Assembly: GCA_902984215.1 (NCBI GenBank)
Contig: CADWAF010000656.1
Coordinates: 1-25,126, forward strand
DNA from: Willaertia magna
Taxonomy: Eukaryota; Heterolobosea; Eutetramitea; Acrasida; Naegleriidae
Direction: 5' to 3'
DNA: 25,126 nt
The number at the start of each line of letters is the position of its first letter. Positions within the stretch are counted from its first letter, which is position 1. This document shows positions 1-9,371 of the stretch, piece after piece. The notes beneath the pieces are model-generated. The model had not been told where the DNA came from. It did no database searches and was given only the letters and a program-made list of their open reading frames with translations. Made by a program: the position numbers and the translations under genes.

Positions 1-25
1 TTTAATATACAAATGTTTACAATAA

Positions 26-1333
26 TTATTCATAACCATAATATTTCATTGTATTTGTAGTTTTACTAAACCATATATCTCTTTTACCTTTCAATGTCAT
101 TAAATAATTTGTAATATCATAAACACTAGGTTTATAAAATACTTTAGGGTAAGAAGATTTCACAAAGAAAGTCCAAAACCATCTAGGTTCTTCTAAGATA
201 ACAACCTTATCAAAACCAGCTTCTAACAAAATGTTAAATATCTCAACACCATCTCTTATAGCACTTTCTATAATAACATGATCAACCATAAAATCTAAAG
301 TACGTTTAGCACCACGTAATACAAATTTCTCACCACCTTCTACATCAATCTTCAATATATTAATAGGTATTTCATTAGCAAAGAATTCTTCATCTAAAAT
401 AACAGTTGAAACAGAACCTTCTTTAGGAAATTTTAATTCAGAATTAATAAGGGATGCACTTCCATAATTATTATTAGAACCTAATTGAAAAGTTACATAT
501 TGTCCAGCACTTTCATATACAGCATTATGTTTTAAAGAAATTAAACCATCTTCCTTTAATTTTAATCTCATATCACTATTCTCAATAACTTGTTCAGGTA
601 AATGATTTTCAATTAAATCAAATTGATTTAAATTTATTGAAGTTTTAATATTTTGAATTAATTTTGGTTGAATTTCATAACTATAAACTTTACAACCATA
701 ACTTGCAGATAATAAAGTAAAAAAACCTAAATTTGCACCAATATCAACAACAATACAAGGAAATATCTTTTGATTTTTATTTTCTTTATTTATTTGATGT
801 TTTAATAATAATTCAAATAATTCTTCAATTGCACTTTCCCAATAACCATATTGAAATAAATTTTTAGATATCCAAACGTCATCTTCTGGATTTAATGTTT
901 TTATATAAAATGATGGATTTGTATTTGTTTTAATTATATTTCCATTTTTAGTCATCCATTTTAAATTTTCATTTTCATAAAGTTTAGATAAATGTGTTTT
1001 TGGTTTTGCTAAATAAATTGGAAAGATTGATTTTGGTTTATTTTGTAAATAAATATAAATTGTAAAAAATATTGTAAAAATTAAAATTGATAAAAGTATA
1101 TAAAATAATTTACGTGAAATACGTATACATTTAAAAATACGTATTGTTGAGTTTGTTTTTTTAATTTTTAATGAAATATTATCATCATCTGATATTTTAT
1201 TATTATTTAATAATAGAGGAGATTCAATATCATTCATTTCAGTAACAGTAGTAGATGAAGAAGATGTTTTGGAACTTCCCCGAAAAGTGGGTAAAATGGA
1301 AGACATGGCATCTTGATGAGTTGAAGTAGCCAT
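26..1333 (-). CDS. FkbM-family SAM-dependent methyltransferase, single-pass membrane protein
   Basis: An intronless 435-residue protein. The N-terminal ~70 residues are Ser/Thr/Asn-rich and look cytosolic. A hydrophobic segment at about residues 76-96 reads as a signal anchor, giving a type II membrane topology. The catalytic domain follows: VDIGANLGFF (196-205) is the SAM-binding glycine-rich motif, the acidic residue after the second strand is in YSYEIQP (E220), and KIDVEGGE (328-335) is the hallmark of Methyltransf_21/FkbM enzymes. FkbM relatives usually O-methylate sugars or small molecules. A Golgi or ER enzyme acting on glycans is my inference, and the substrate cannot be told. The ATG follows a long A-rich leader (T-rich on the + strand), as in most genes here. 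Confidence 0.85.
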   Translation of the reverse strand: MATSTHQDAMSSILPTFRGSSKTSSSSTTVTEMNDIESPLLLNNNKISDDDNISLKIKKTNSTIRIFKCIRISRKLFYILLSILIFTIFFTIYIYLQNKPKSIFPIYLAKPKTHLSKLYENENLKWMTKNGNIIKTNTNPSFYIKTLNPEDDVWISKNLFQYGYWESAIEELFELLLKHQINKENKNQKIFPCIVVDIGANLGFFTLLSASYGCKVYSYEIQPKLIQNIKTSINLNQFDLIENHLPEQVIENSDMRLKLKEDGLISLKHNAVYESAGQYVTFQLGSNNNYGSASLINSELKFPKEGSVSTVILDEEFFANEIPINILKIDVEGGEKFVLRGAKRTLDFMVDHVIIESAIRDGVEIFNILLEAGFDKVVILEEPRWFWTFFVKSSYPKVFYKPSVYDITNYLMTLKGKRDIWFSKTTNTMKYYGYE

Positions 1334-1687
1334 TTTTTTTAATTTTTTTTTAATTTTTTATTAAATTTTTTTTTATTGAAATTGTAAATTTCTGAAATCT
1401 CATTAAACAATTTTTTAAGTTGAATATTGCCACTTTTAAAACAAGCAAATCGTGGATTGTTGAATGTATGCATTGTAGATAATGTTTAACGTGCAATGAC
1501 CTGGATAATCTAGTATGGTATATAGGCAATTGTGGTAAAGTTAATAGAATTTGCTATATTTTGTAAAAAGAAATGTTAGTGTTGATTGGAGATGTAAAAT
1601 AATTTATTTAAAATCAAATCTTTTGATTTGACAGATTGCAAGTTTTTTTCCTTTTCGCAACATCTGATTCAAAAGAAAATAAAAAAA
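1334..1687. promoter_or_regulatory. Divergent intergenic region between the methyltransferase and DENN genes
   Basis: This 354-base spacer separates two genes transcribed away from each other, so it should hold both promoters and 5' leaders. Next to the methyltransferase it is made of T-runs (A-rich leader on the minus strand). Next to the DENN gene it ends in an A-run before the ATG at 1688. An 8-base inverted repeat (AAATCAAA / TTTGATTT, about 1611-1629) lies near the DENN start. I see no convincing TATA box, RNA gene or repeat element. Confidence 0.5.
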
Positions 1688-4681
1688 ATGTCAAATGCCT
1701 ACCTTTCAAAACAACACCAAACTAACTTGACATCATCTTCTACTACCTCAACAACAAAACCAACACCACCTCCGCTTCCACCTAGATCACACACCAGAAT
1801 AAATAACAACCCCAACATTAATAATCCCAACACGAATAACAATGATTTTAGTAATTTTCGTCCACAACTTCCACAAAGAACAACAATAAATAATAAAAAT
1901 AATTTAATTAAACAACAACAAGATTTAATTGAAATTTTAAGTGTTTTAGGTGAAGAAGGTAATTATATGATGGTTATTGGTTTATTTGAAGAAGAAATTG
2001 AAAAATCTAGAAAGAAAAAAATTAATCAAATCTCTTTTGACACTTGTTGTAAAATTTCCGATGACGGTAAATCTTTACAATGCGAATTAACAAAAATTAA
2101 AAAAATAACGAGTAAGTGATTCATATAAAATTATATTTATAAAATTATATAAAATAGACATTATATTTAGTGATATTGAAAAGATTATACCTTATATTCA
2201 ACCATTTACTTCTACACCAAATTATGAATGTGTTCAATACTTTTCAAAATATTTTTCTGAATTTTATTTAACAAGTCAAGAATTAGAGGAAGCTTTATTA
2301 CCTTGGTCTTTACAATTATTTATGATGAAATATATTAGAAAGAATGTAATGACTACTGTTGGTTTTATTTTTCCAGGTTTGTATTTTATTTATTTAATTC
2401 ATTAAATTTTTTTGTAATTTTTGTAATTTTAATAGATCCAATGATGTGTTCTATATGGATTAGAGGATTACAATTACTTCAACAAACAAGTCAATTAAAA
2501 TTAAATCATTCCAATAATACAACAACATCTCCTTCCTTAGATGAATTAGAAGAGGAAAACAATAATAATTCTAAAAAACATTCTTCTTTTGGACAAAAAC
2601 TAAAAAACAAAATGAAATTACCAAATATTATTTCAGGTTTTACAACTTCATCTAAAAGTATAAATTCAAGAGATCAAGCTTCTGCTTTGGGTGGAGAAGA
2701 TCTTTATTATCCAAATAATAATAACTTTACAATGATAATGGATAATAATTATGGTACAAATTTAGATAATGAAGATTCAACAATAACAACATTTACAACA
2801 ACAACCACTACAATGTCAAATAATATTATTAATAATAATCAACAATCATCATTACAACAACCACAATCAACACAATCTAGAAAACCAACTTTATTTAGTA
2901 GATCAAATTCTGGATCATTTGATTTATCAAATACTAGAAATAGATTAAAATCTGTCTTTACATTTAATAACACAAACAGTAATAATTCAAATCCAAACTC
3001 ACCTTCTTCTCCAGCCACCAATAACAATAACATGGCATCCTCTCCTCCCACTTTAAATATCTTTAATAATAATAATTTAAATGGAGAAAAAACAAAAGCT
3101 TTATCAAAACAATTAAAAAAGTTAAAGAAAGTAAATCAACAACAAGTGGTTAGTGCTACAACTCCAATTTCACCACCAGGTTCTGATGAAATGAAAGGTA
3201 GTAGTAATTATGGTGGTGGTAATGGACCTTTACATTCTTCTTTAGATTTAAAACGTAAAGGATCAAGTAATAATATACATCACCAAATGTCACAATCAAA
3301 TCTTACGAGTGATGATCAAAAATTATTTGAAGTTGTAGTTGTTGTAAAATTAAAGAAATTAGAAGATGATAAATTACAACCTTATATACATTATGAATTT
3401 CCACCACAAAATGTAAGAAGAGAAAAGGATTTAAAAATTATACACTCTATTCCTTTATTTTGTTGTAAGTTTATTAATTTTATTATTTTATTTATTTAAT
3501 TTTATTATAACAGTTCCAGATATAGATATTGTAAAAGAAGAAGAATATATTGAAAAGAAAACTTATTCATTTGTATTAACAGAGATAGATGGTAAAAGAA
3601 AACATGGTTATTGTAGAAGAATGTTACCTAAAGGTCAAGGTAAAAGATTACCTGAAACTTATTGTATAATTAGTCAACATTCATGTTTTAATTTATTTTC
3701 TACAATTTTAGATAATATTGAGATTAGAAATGAAATTAATCCAGTTGCTTGTTTTACTTTTTTGAAAACAGTTTTAGCTAATCCTTATCCTGAACCTGGA
3801 AGTTATATTATAATAAAATCAGTGAATCCTAAATCTGGATTGCAGGAAGAGGTTGAGTTAAGTAGACCTAGTGTTGCTGATTTAATGTTAGAATATGTAA
3901 GTATATTTATTATTTGATTGATTGATTGATTGATATTTTAAAGATTAATTTTGGAGTGTTTTTTCAAACTATTTCAATTGATAATTTAATTATATTATTT
4001 AGTAGTTTATTACTTGAAAGAAGGATATTAGTATTTTGTAGTGATATTTCTAAATTATCTTCATTTTGTCAAGCAATGATTTCAATTTTATATCCATTTT
4101 CATGGCAACATATATTTATTCCAGTTTTACCTCAATCGTTAATTGAATATGTTTGTTCACCCGTTCCTTTTGTAATTGGTGTGTTATCTAATCATAAATC
4201 ATATGTGGATGAATTAAGAAATGATGGACAAATGGAAGAAGAAGTAATATATTTAGATTTAGATAATAATGAAATACAAAAACCAAAGAGCTTATCAGAT
4301 GAAGAATTATTACCTGAACAAAAAGAATTGAAAAAAAAATTAGTAAATGTAGAAAAAGACGTAAAAAAGAATTTTAAATCAGTTACAATGACAAAAGATA
4401 CATTTTTATTTTATTTTGTAAAACTATTTGGTGATTACAAAAAGTTTATACACTTCACATCAATCAATAAGAAAGAATTTGACACGAAAAAGTTTATAGA
4501 ATCAAAGAAGAAAGAGTATAAGAAAAAGATTAAATTTTTTGAAATGTTTATACAATCCCAAATGTTTGAGAGGTGGAGCCATGAAATGGCAAATATAGAC
4601 ATGATCAACTCTGGTGCCGATACTGGAGAAGGCGAAAATATGAATAATTTGTTTGAACAAATGTGTGCACATTGCAAATAA
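1688..4681 (+). CDS. PH-like and tripartite DENN domain protein (putative Rab GEF), five exons
   Basis: Exons 1688-2111, 2158-2376, 2436-3464, 3514-3896 and 3944-4681 join in frame to 930 residues. The four introns (46, 59, 49, 47 bases) begin GTAAGT or GTTTGT and end in AG. The ATG at 1688 follows an A-run. Domains: a Pro-rich N terminus (PPPLPPRS); a PH-like domain (about 85-240, ending in SIWIRGLQLL as PH helices do); a long Asn/Ser/Thr-rich linker; then uDENN from about 512 (FEVVVVVKL, IPLFCFPD), cDENN (ACFTFLKTVL; FIPVLPQSLIEYVCSPVPF) and dDENN (LFGDYKKF; FIQSQMFERW). DENN proteins exchange nucleotide on Rab GTPases in membrane traffic. The PH-like part may bind lipid, which is an inference. 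No phosphatase domain is present, so it is not a myotubularin-related SBF protein. Confidence 0.85.
3914..3934 (+). repeat. (TTGA)n microsatellite inside DENN intron 4
   Basis: Five tandem TTGA units occupy almost half of the 47-base intron 3897-3943 and lie where the branch point is expected. The intron still has a GTAAGT donor and an AAAG acceptor. Confidence 0.8.
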
Positions 4682-4695
4682 ACCACGTAAGTAAC

Positions 4696-6171
4696 CTATT
4701 GTGCCAGCTCACAATTGTGTACCTTTAAAATTTTTAAATCTTCCTGTTTACCTGGATAAAAAGCTCTGCCACTGCGTAATAGGTACCATTGTTTGCGATC
4801 TGTTGTCCATGTGCATTGATCTTTAGTGAACTTCAACAACATACCTCTAGAACTGTCAGAGATAATTATTTCAGTTGCACTTCTGCTTACTTCATGGAAT
4901 GTAGCAAAAGGAGTTTTCCCATGTCTTTCGATCCAAACTAATCCTCTTGGGTTTTCAAAGCTTGAGCTAGTGATATAATCGTCACCACAAACCCAATAGT
5001 GACAGCACTGTAGCGTGCCATCGTCTACACATTTGTGGTACTCCTTATTTGGATTGCATTTTGTGGAGCCACCTTTTGGTATTACACATTCACCAACTAA
5101 CTCAAAGATTTTGTGCTTCAAAATCGTCTCTATACTCCTTTGTTCCCAGTAAGCACCTGCCTGTTGGTCTTTTGAATAAATTCCTTTGTTGTTACCAGGT
5201 TCTTCAATCAAAAAGAAACGATTAAAATTATCAAACCCTCTTTGCATTATGCCTCCAGGAGTGTGGTCACAACCTAAACAATGGCCTAATTCGTGCATAT
5301 GCGCCCCAATTCCTGTAGCAAAGTTGGCCCAATATGTTCCTCTTCCACAACTGTCATCTCTAACAACTGTTTTATCTACTTTACGATCATCCATCCAACA
5401 ACTTTCTATTTCTTCTACAGACATTGGGTAGCTATACATATTTACGTCAGTCCACAAAGCCAGCTTTCCTCCTCCCAAAGCAGTGGCAACTGAAGTTTTA
5501 TTTTCTTCTGGATAGTAGTACGATCCATTAAGGACACATAAGTAAGTCAACGCGTCATTGTAGTCATCCCTTTCCTGCATTTCCCTAATAACTTGGTCAT
5601 ACCAAAAGAAACCCTCATCGTTAGCTTTTTTTCCTTCTTCCCTTAATGCTTCTCTAGTCCATTTATTGGATTTGAAAACTGTAACACGAGGTAAGTTTGT
5701 ATTATTGCTTTCCATCTCTAAAGGGAAGGTTTTATTTGCCTCTAAAGCTTCTGCACAAAATGTTTGCATTAAAAGGGCTGCTATTTGATTTTTCTTTACC
5801 AAAGCTTCCAAATCGTTTGGTTCATATGGAAGATTGTTAAAACTTCCATCATGGTTTAAAGGAACATATATTACAGGTCTAACCCTAGGAATTGAGTTTA
5901 GGTTATCGTAATTTGAAGTAACATTTATAAGCTTAGCATCATAAGTAAATCTATATTGTAGAGTAGTGTTTGAATCGCTGATTGTAAGGACATTCATTCC
6001 CTCATTCAATAGTATTAGAGCTTTATAATGGTCATCCAAAACTTTCCATTGAGTTTTCTTATGTCCTGGTTGATGTCTTATAGTAACAGTATTTCCCTTA
6101 GCTTTTCCAACTAATCTTATTAAACTATACCCTAATGTTTCTTCATCTTTGTGATTATCTACAGACAACAT
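4696..6171 (-). CDS. Metzincin-like zinc metallopeptidase with extra C-terminal domain
   Basis: An intronless 491-residue protein. I chose the ATG at 6171 because it follows an A-run, like other genes here; the frame stays open further upstream but has no ATG there. The zinc site is HELGHCLGCDH (about 293-303), a complete HExxHxxGxxH, with an IMQRG segment shortly after that could be the Met-turn. Upstream text (AALLMQTFCAEALEANKTF) resembles the eukaryotic 'putative peptidase' family of yeast YIL108W (Pfam Metallopep). After the catalytic part comes a Cys-rich stretch, then a domain of about 90 residues rich in Trp and Ser (GLVWIERHGKTPF, DSSRGMLLKF) that I do not recognise. No signal peptide is visible. 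The gene looks richer in G+C than its neighbours. Its 3' end is 14 bases from the DENN stop codon, so the transcripts probably overlap. Confidence 0.8.
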   Translation of the reverse strand: MLSVDNHKDEETLGYSLIRLVGKAKGNTVTIRHQPGHKKTQWKVLDDHYKALILLNEGMNVLTISDSNTTLQYRFTYDAKLINVTSNYDNLNSIPRVRPVIYVPLNHDGSFNNLPYEPNDLEALVKKNQIAALLMQTFCAEALEANKTFPLEMESNNTNLPRVTVFKSNKWTREALREEGKKANDEGFFWYDQVIREMQERDDYNDALTYLCVLNGSYYYPEENKTSVATALGGGKLALWTDVNMYSYPMSVEEIESCWMDDRKVDKTVVRDDSCGRGTYWANFATGIGAHMHELGHCLGCDHTPGGIMQRGFDNFNRFFLIEEPGNNKGIYSKDQQAGAYWEQRSIETILKHKIFELVGECVIPKGGSTKCNPNKEYHKCVDDGTLQCCHYWVCGDDYITSSSFENPRGLVWIERHGKTPFATFHEVSRSATEIIISDSSRGMLLKFTKDQCTWTTDRKQWYLLRSGRAFYPGKQEDLKILKVHNCELAQ

Positions 6172-6356
6172 TTTTTTAATAACTGTTCCCAATCGTAAAT
6201 GCCAATAGCGCCAAAACAAGTGATTTGTAGAGTTCAATTAAAGTTGATTAGGAACTCCCTTTTTCAAAACGACCAAACATTTGTTCAAAACGCCCTACAA
6301 ATTTGTTTTTTGATTTTTTAAATTGTGCCAGACAAACTTTTTAAACAATAAAAACA

Positions 6357-6968
6357 ATGTACAACACCACAACAACCACATTTTGGTATACTAACTCTAA
6401 TCCTGTTTGGTTACCGCAAGGTTTTCAAATTGTAAGTATCAAAAACTTTGATCAAACTGTTCAAATGAAAGTTGTGAAACAATAAAGCCTCCGCACCTTT
6501 ATCAATACAGAGGAAACTATATCGCTCAAGCACAACAAGCCTTTTGGCAATTTGACACTAATAGATCAGGTTATTTAAATAAAAAAGAATTTAAAAGAGG
6601 ATTAATATTTATGGGAGTACCTAAACATCAAGCTAAACATTTATTTAGAATGATGGATAGAGACAGAAATGGTATTTTAACTATCGGTAAGTAAGAATTT
6701 AAATTACAATTGCTTACTTTATATGAAAGATGAATTCATTAATGCTTGGCTATTTATTCAAGCAGGTGGAGCTAACTATTTGGGTGGAATGATGCCAATG
6801 AATCCAATGATGAACCAACCAATGATGAATCAACCTAACATGATGATGAACCCACCTTATGGTTATCAACAACCTAATGTATATCCTCAAAATACTTATC
6901 CACCAACTTACCCTCCAAATACTGGAACCTACCCTCCAAATACCTACCCACCTTATGGATACCAATAA
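6357..6968 (+). CDS. EF-hand calcium-binding protein with Met/Pro/Tyr-rich tail, three exons
   Basis: Exons 6357-6431, 6488-6686 and 6730-6968 join to 170 residues. Both introns (56 and 43 bases) start GTAAGT and end AAAG. Two EF-hand loops are seen: DTNRSGYLNKKEF, and DRDRNGILTIDEF, the second completed only by splicing. The C-terminal ~60 residues have no fold signature: Met/Asn/Pro repeats (PMMNQPMMNQPNMMMNPP) followed by Tyr-Pro repeats (PPNTYPPYGYQ). Penta-EF-hand proteins carry a similar low-complexity Pro/Gly/Tyr region, but at the N terminus. A membrane- or partner-binding calcium sensor is plausible. An AATAAA at 6974-6979 just after the stop may be the polyadenylation signal. The 185 bases upstream are shared with the divergent metallopeptidase gene. 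Confidence 0.82.
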
Positions 6969-7060
6969 CTTTAAATAAAATTTGTAAATAATAAAAGTTT
7001 AATTTTTTAAAATTGAAGACACCAGCTAGTATTTCCCTAAATAATTAATTTTAAAAAAAA

Positions 7061-9142
7061 ATGTCAAGGCCCCCACCTTCTGATTTATATGAAGATGTTT
7101 TAACACTAATCGCACTATTTTTAATTAAAGATAAAGATAATTTTTTATTTCAAAAAGAAATTGATTTTTATTCTTTTTTAAACACAAATAAGAAATTAAA
7201 AACTTTATTTTATGAAAATTCACATTTATGGTCAATAGTTCATATTAATGTAAAATCTTTTGTAAATTCATTTTCTTTACAAAAATATAACTCTTTGTTA
7301 GAACAAAATGTTCCAAAAGTAATTTCAAATTTTAATAGGTATGATTTTTATTACAGTCATGAATATAATATTTTACAACATTTTGTAAAGTTATCAACTA
7401 TTTTTTGTAATCCCAAACTAATTAAAAAATTAACAATTTATCCATTTAACAAGAAGGAGTATTATTTAAAAAATGAAACAATGAAAAACTGCAATGAATT
7501 TATATTTAAAACATTCCCAAATATAGAATTCTTAATTATTGATAAACCAATAGATTCTAAATGTTGTCAATTTCAATGGAATTCTATTATTTTACCAAAT
7601 TTGAGGAATGTCATTTGTGATATGTGTTGTATTGAATATGATATTTTTATTAATTTTATAAATTTACATTTATCTACTTTAAAATCAGTTGATTGTATAA
7701 ATTTAGATGTTAATTTATCAGTTGATTTAATAAATACATTTCCAAATATTATAAATTTAGAAAATATTTATGTACCTAGTGATATGTTTAAAAAATTAAC
7801 GGTTGATAATAAAATTGAAGCGATAATGTGTGAAATCGATAAAAATGGTTTTACAATAAGTATTTTAAATAGTTTTAATAATTTAAAACATTTATTTTTA
7901 TCTTTTGATATTTATAAAATAAAATCTATACAATTATTAGATTTTACATTACAAAATTTAAATACTTTAATAATGGAAAGAAAAAATGATTATTATAGTC
8001 CAATTTATTTCACTTGTCAAAAAATTAATTTACCAAATCTTAATAAGTTAGTTTTAAAAGCTGTTAAATTAGGAATAGATAATTTACAAAATTTAAACAT
8101 AAATAAACTTACTGATTTAACACTTGATTCTATTAATTTAGATGATAATTTATTTAATTATATTTTAAGTAAAGTACAATGTTTAAAGATTGAAGGAAAT
8201 AAATATTTGGAAAATTTTAATATTACTTTACAAAATTTAAATTATTTAAAGACTTTATATTTATCATTTTTACAAAAATTAACAGTAAATAATTGTCCAA
8301 ATGTTAAACAAATAACTCTTTTAAATGTAATGTTTGCAGATATAAATTGTGATAAAATAACAAATTTAAAAATAAATAATCCTAATTCAGATGAAAGACG
8401 TAAAATATTGATCACTGCAAATTATTGTGACAATTTAATTACTGATGGTTTTGGATTATCATTAAATATAAATTATATTCGTTATTTAGAATTATTAAAT
8501 ACTAACATTATTAGCGAATTTAAAATTAAGGAGATTGATGAATTAGTATTGAATAATTATAATTATTCATCATTTAAGGATTTATTTTTTAAAAAACTAA
8601 CTTTTAAATCATTGTTAACTGGAACCATACAATTAAATAATGAAGAATTTAAAAAATTAAAATCATTAAACATTGTAGGTGAGTTAAAAGTATTTCAATT
8701 CCTTTGTGAAAATGGTGTTGGAGAATTAACAGAATATTATGGAGATTTCATATCTGAATGGATGGCAGAAGACAGTTCATACTTTTCAAAAATTACAAAA
8801 TTAACGTTAGCATCCTATGAAAAACATTATGATGAAATTTATTTGGATTATTTTATAAATTTAAAAGAAGTAACAATAATGTATGGTTATTTAAAATTAT
8901 TAAAATTGGAAAATAAATTGGAACATTTACAGCTTGTTGTGATTAGGCGAGTGGAAGAAATTAAGTTAGATTTACAATTAAATTGCCCTAGTTTAAAAAC
9001 CTTTATCTTTATAAAGAATAAGAAGGTTGATAACACTTCAATATGCAATTTTATTTATGCTCCTCATTTAACAAATTATTTGTGTTATCCTGCTATCGAC
9101 AATGGTAAAAAGTGTTTAAAAAAGAAAAGAAAAATCGAGTAG
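7061..9142 (+). CDS. F-box-like, leucine-rich-repeat protein
   Basis: An intronless 693-residue protein whose ATG follows a nine-base A-run. Residues ~6-65 (SDLYEDVLTLIALFL ... NSHLWSIVHI) have the spacing of an F-box: a 'DVL..I..FL' start and an 'LW..I.I' end. The rest is a long series of irregular leucine-rich repeats of the form 'L..L.L....L..' (for example LKHLFLSF, LNKLVLKAV, LTDLTLDSINL, LKTLYLSFLQKLTVNNC). F-box/LRR proteins are substrate receptors of SCF ubiquitin ligases. That role is inferred from layout, as the F-box is weak. The Asn/Lys/Leu-heavy composition fits AT-rich codon usage. There is no membrane segment or signal peptide. Confidence 0.65.
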   Translation: MSRPPPSDLYEDVLTLIALFLIKDKDNFLFQKEIDFYSFLNTNKKLKTLFYENSHLWSIVHINVKSFVNSFSLQKYNSLLEQNVPKVISNFNRYDFYYSHEYNILQHFVKLSTIFCNPKLIKKLTIYPFNKKEYYLKNETMKNCNEFIFKTFPNIEFLIIDKPIDSKCCQFQWNSIILPNLRNVICDMCCIEYDIFINFINLHLSTLKSVDCINLDVNLSVDLINTFPNIINLENIYVPSDMFKKLTVDNKIEAIMCEIDKNGFTISILNSFNNLKHLFLSFDIYKIKSIQLLDFTLQNLNTLIMERKNDYYSPIYFTCQKINLPNLNKLVLKAVKLGIDNLQNLNINKLTDLTLDSINLDDNLFNYILSKVQCLKIEGNKYLENFNITLQNLNYLKTLYLSFLQKLTVNNCPNVKQITLLNVMFADINCDKITNLKINNPNSDERRKILITANYCDNLITDGFGLSLNINYIRYLELLNTNIISEFKIKEIDELVLNNYNYSSFKDLFFKKLTFKSLLTGTIQLNNEEFKKLKSLNIVGELKVFQFLCENGVGELTEYYGDFISEWMAEDSSYFSKITKLTLASYEKHYDEIYLDYFINLKEVTIMYGYLKLLKLENKLEHLQLVVIRRVEEIKLDLQLNCPSLKTFIFIKNKKVDNTSICNFIYAPHLTNYLCYPAIDNGKKCLKKKRKIE

Positions 9143-9371
9143 GAATTCGCCATTTTTATTATTGGTTTTACAATTTCTGTTCCTTTTTCACATTGCAAAA
9201 TGGAAGTTCTTTAGAAATTAGAGTTCCTTTTGAAATGAGGGAGCCTTAAATTAATAAATACCGTTATTAATCTTGTAACAATTCTAACTCAATTAATTTG
9301 TTTTTTCAGCTTAACCAATTGCAAAATGTTGCAACAATTTGTTTAATTGACAACATTACTCCTCCTCTTGA

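Noticed and set aside
1628..1687. Upstream start for the DENN gene at 1628
   Set aside because: The codon is TTG and lies in the leader; ATG 1688 has the usual A-rich context.
2839..3051. Minus-strand open frame opposite the Asn/Ser-rich DENN linker
   Set aside because: Low-complexity shadow of the AAT/TCA-rich coding strand.
4435..4686. Minus-strand open frame inside the DENN 3' exon
   Set aside because: Antisense shadow of well-supported DENN coding sequence, with no family resemblance.
4687..4692. GTAAGT just after the DENN stop codon, as a further splice donor
   Set aside because: The TAA at 4679-4681 comes before it in frame and the protein already ends in a normal dDENN region.
6172..6237. 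N-terminal extension of the metallopeptidase to 6237
   Set aside because: The frame is open but begins with TTG; the ATG at 6171 follows an A-run like other starts here.
9143..9371. RNA gene or mobile element in the gap between the LRR and two-helix genes
   Set aside because: Only AT-rich text and a very short inverted repeat (ATTAATAA / TTATTAAT); no tRNA box, long repeat or reading frame.
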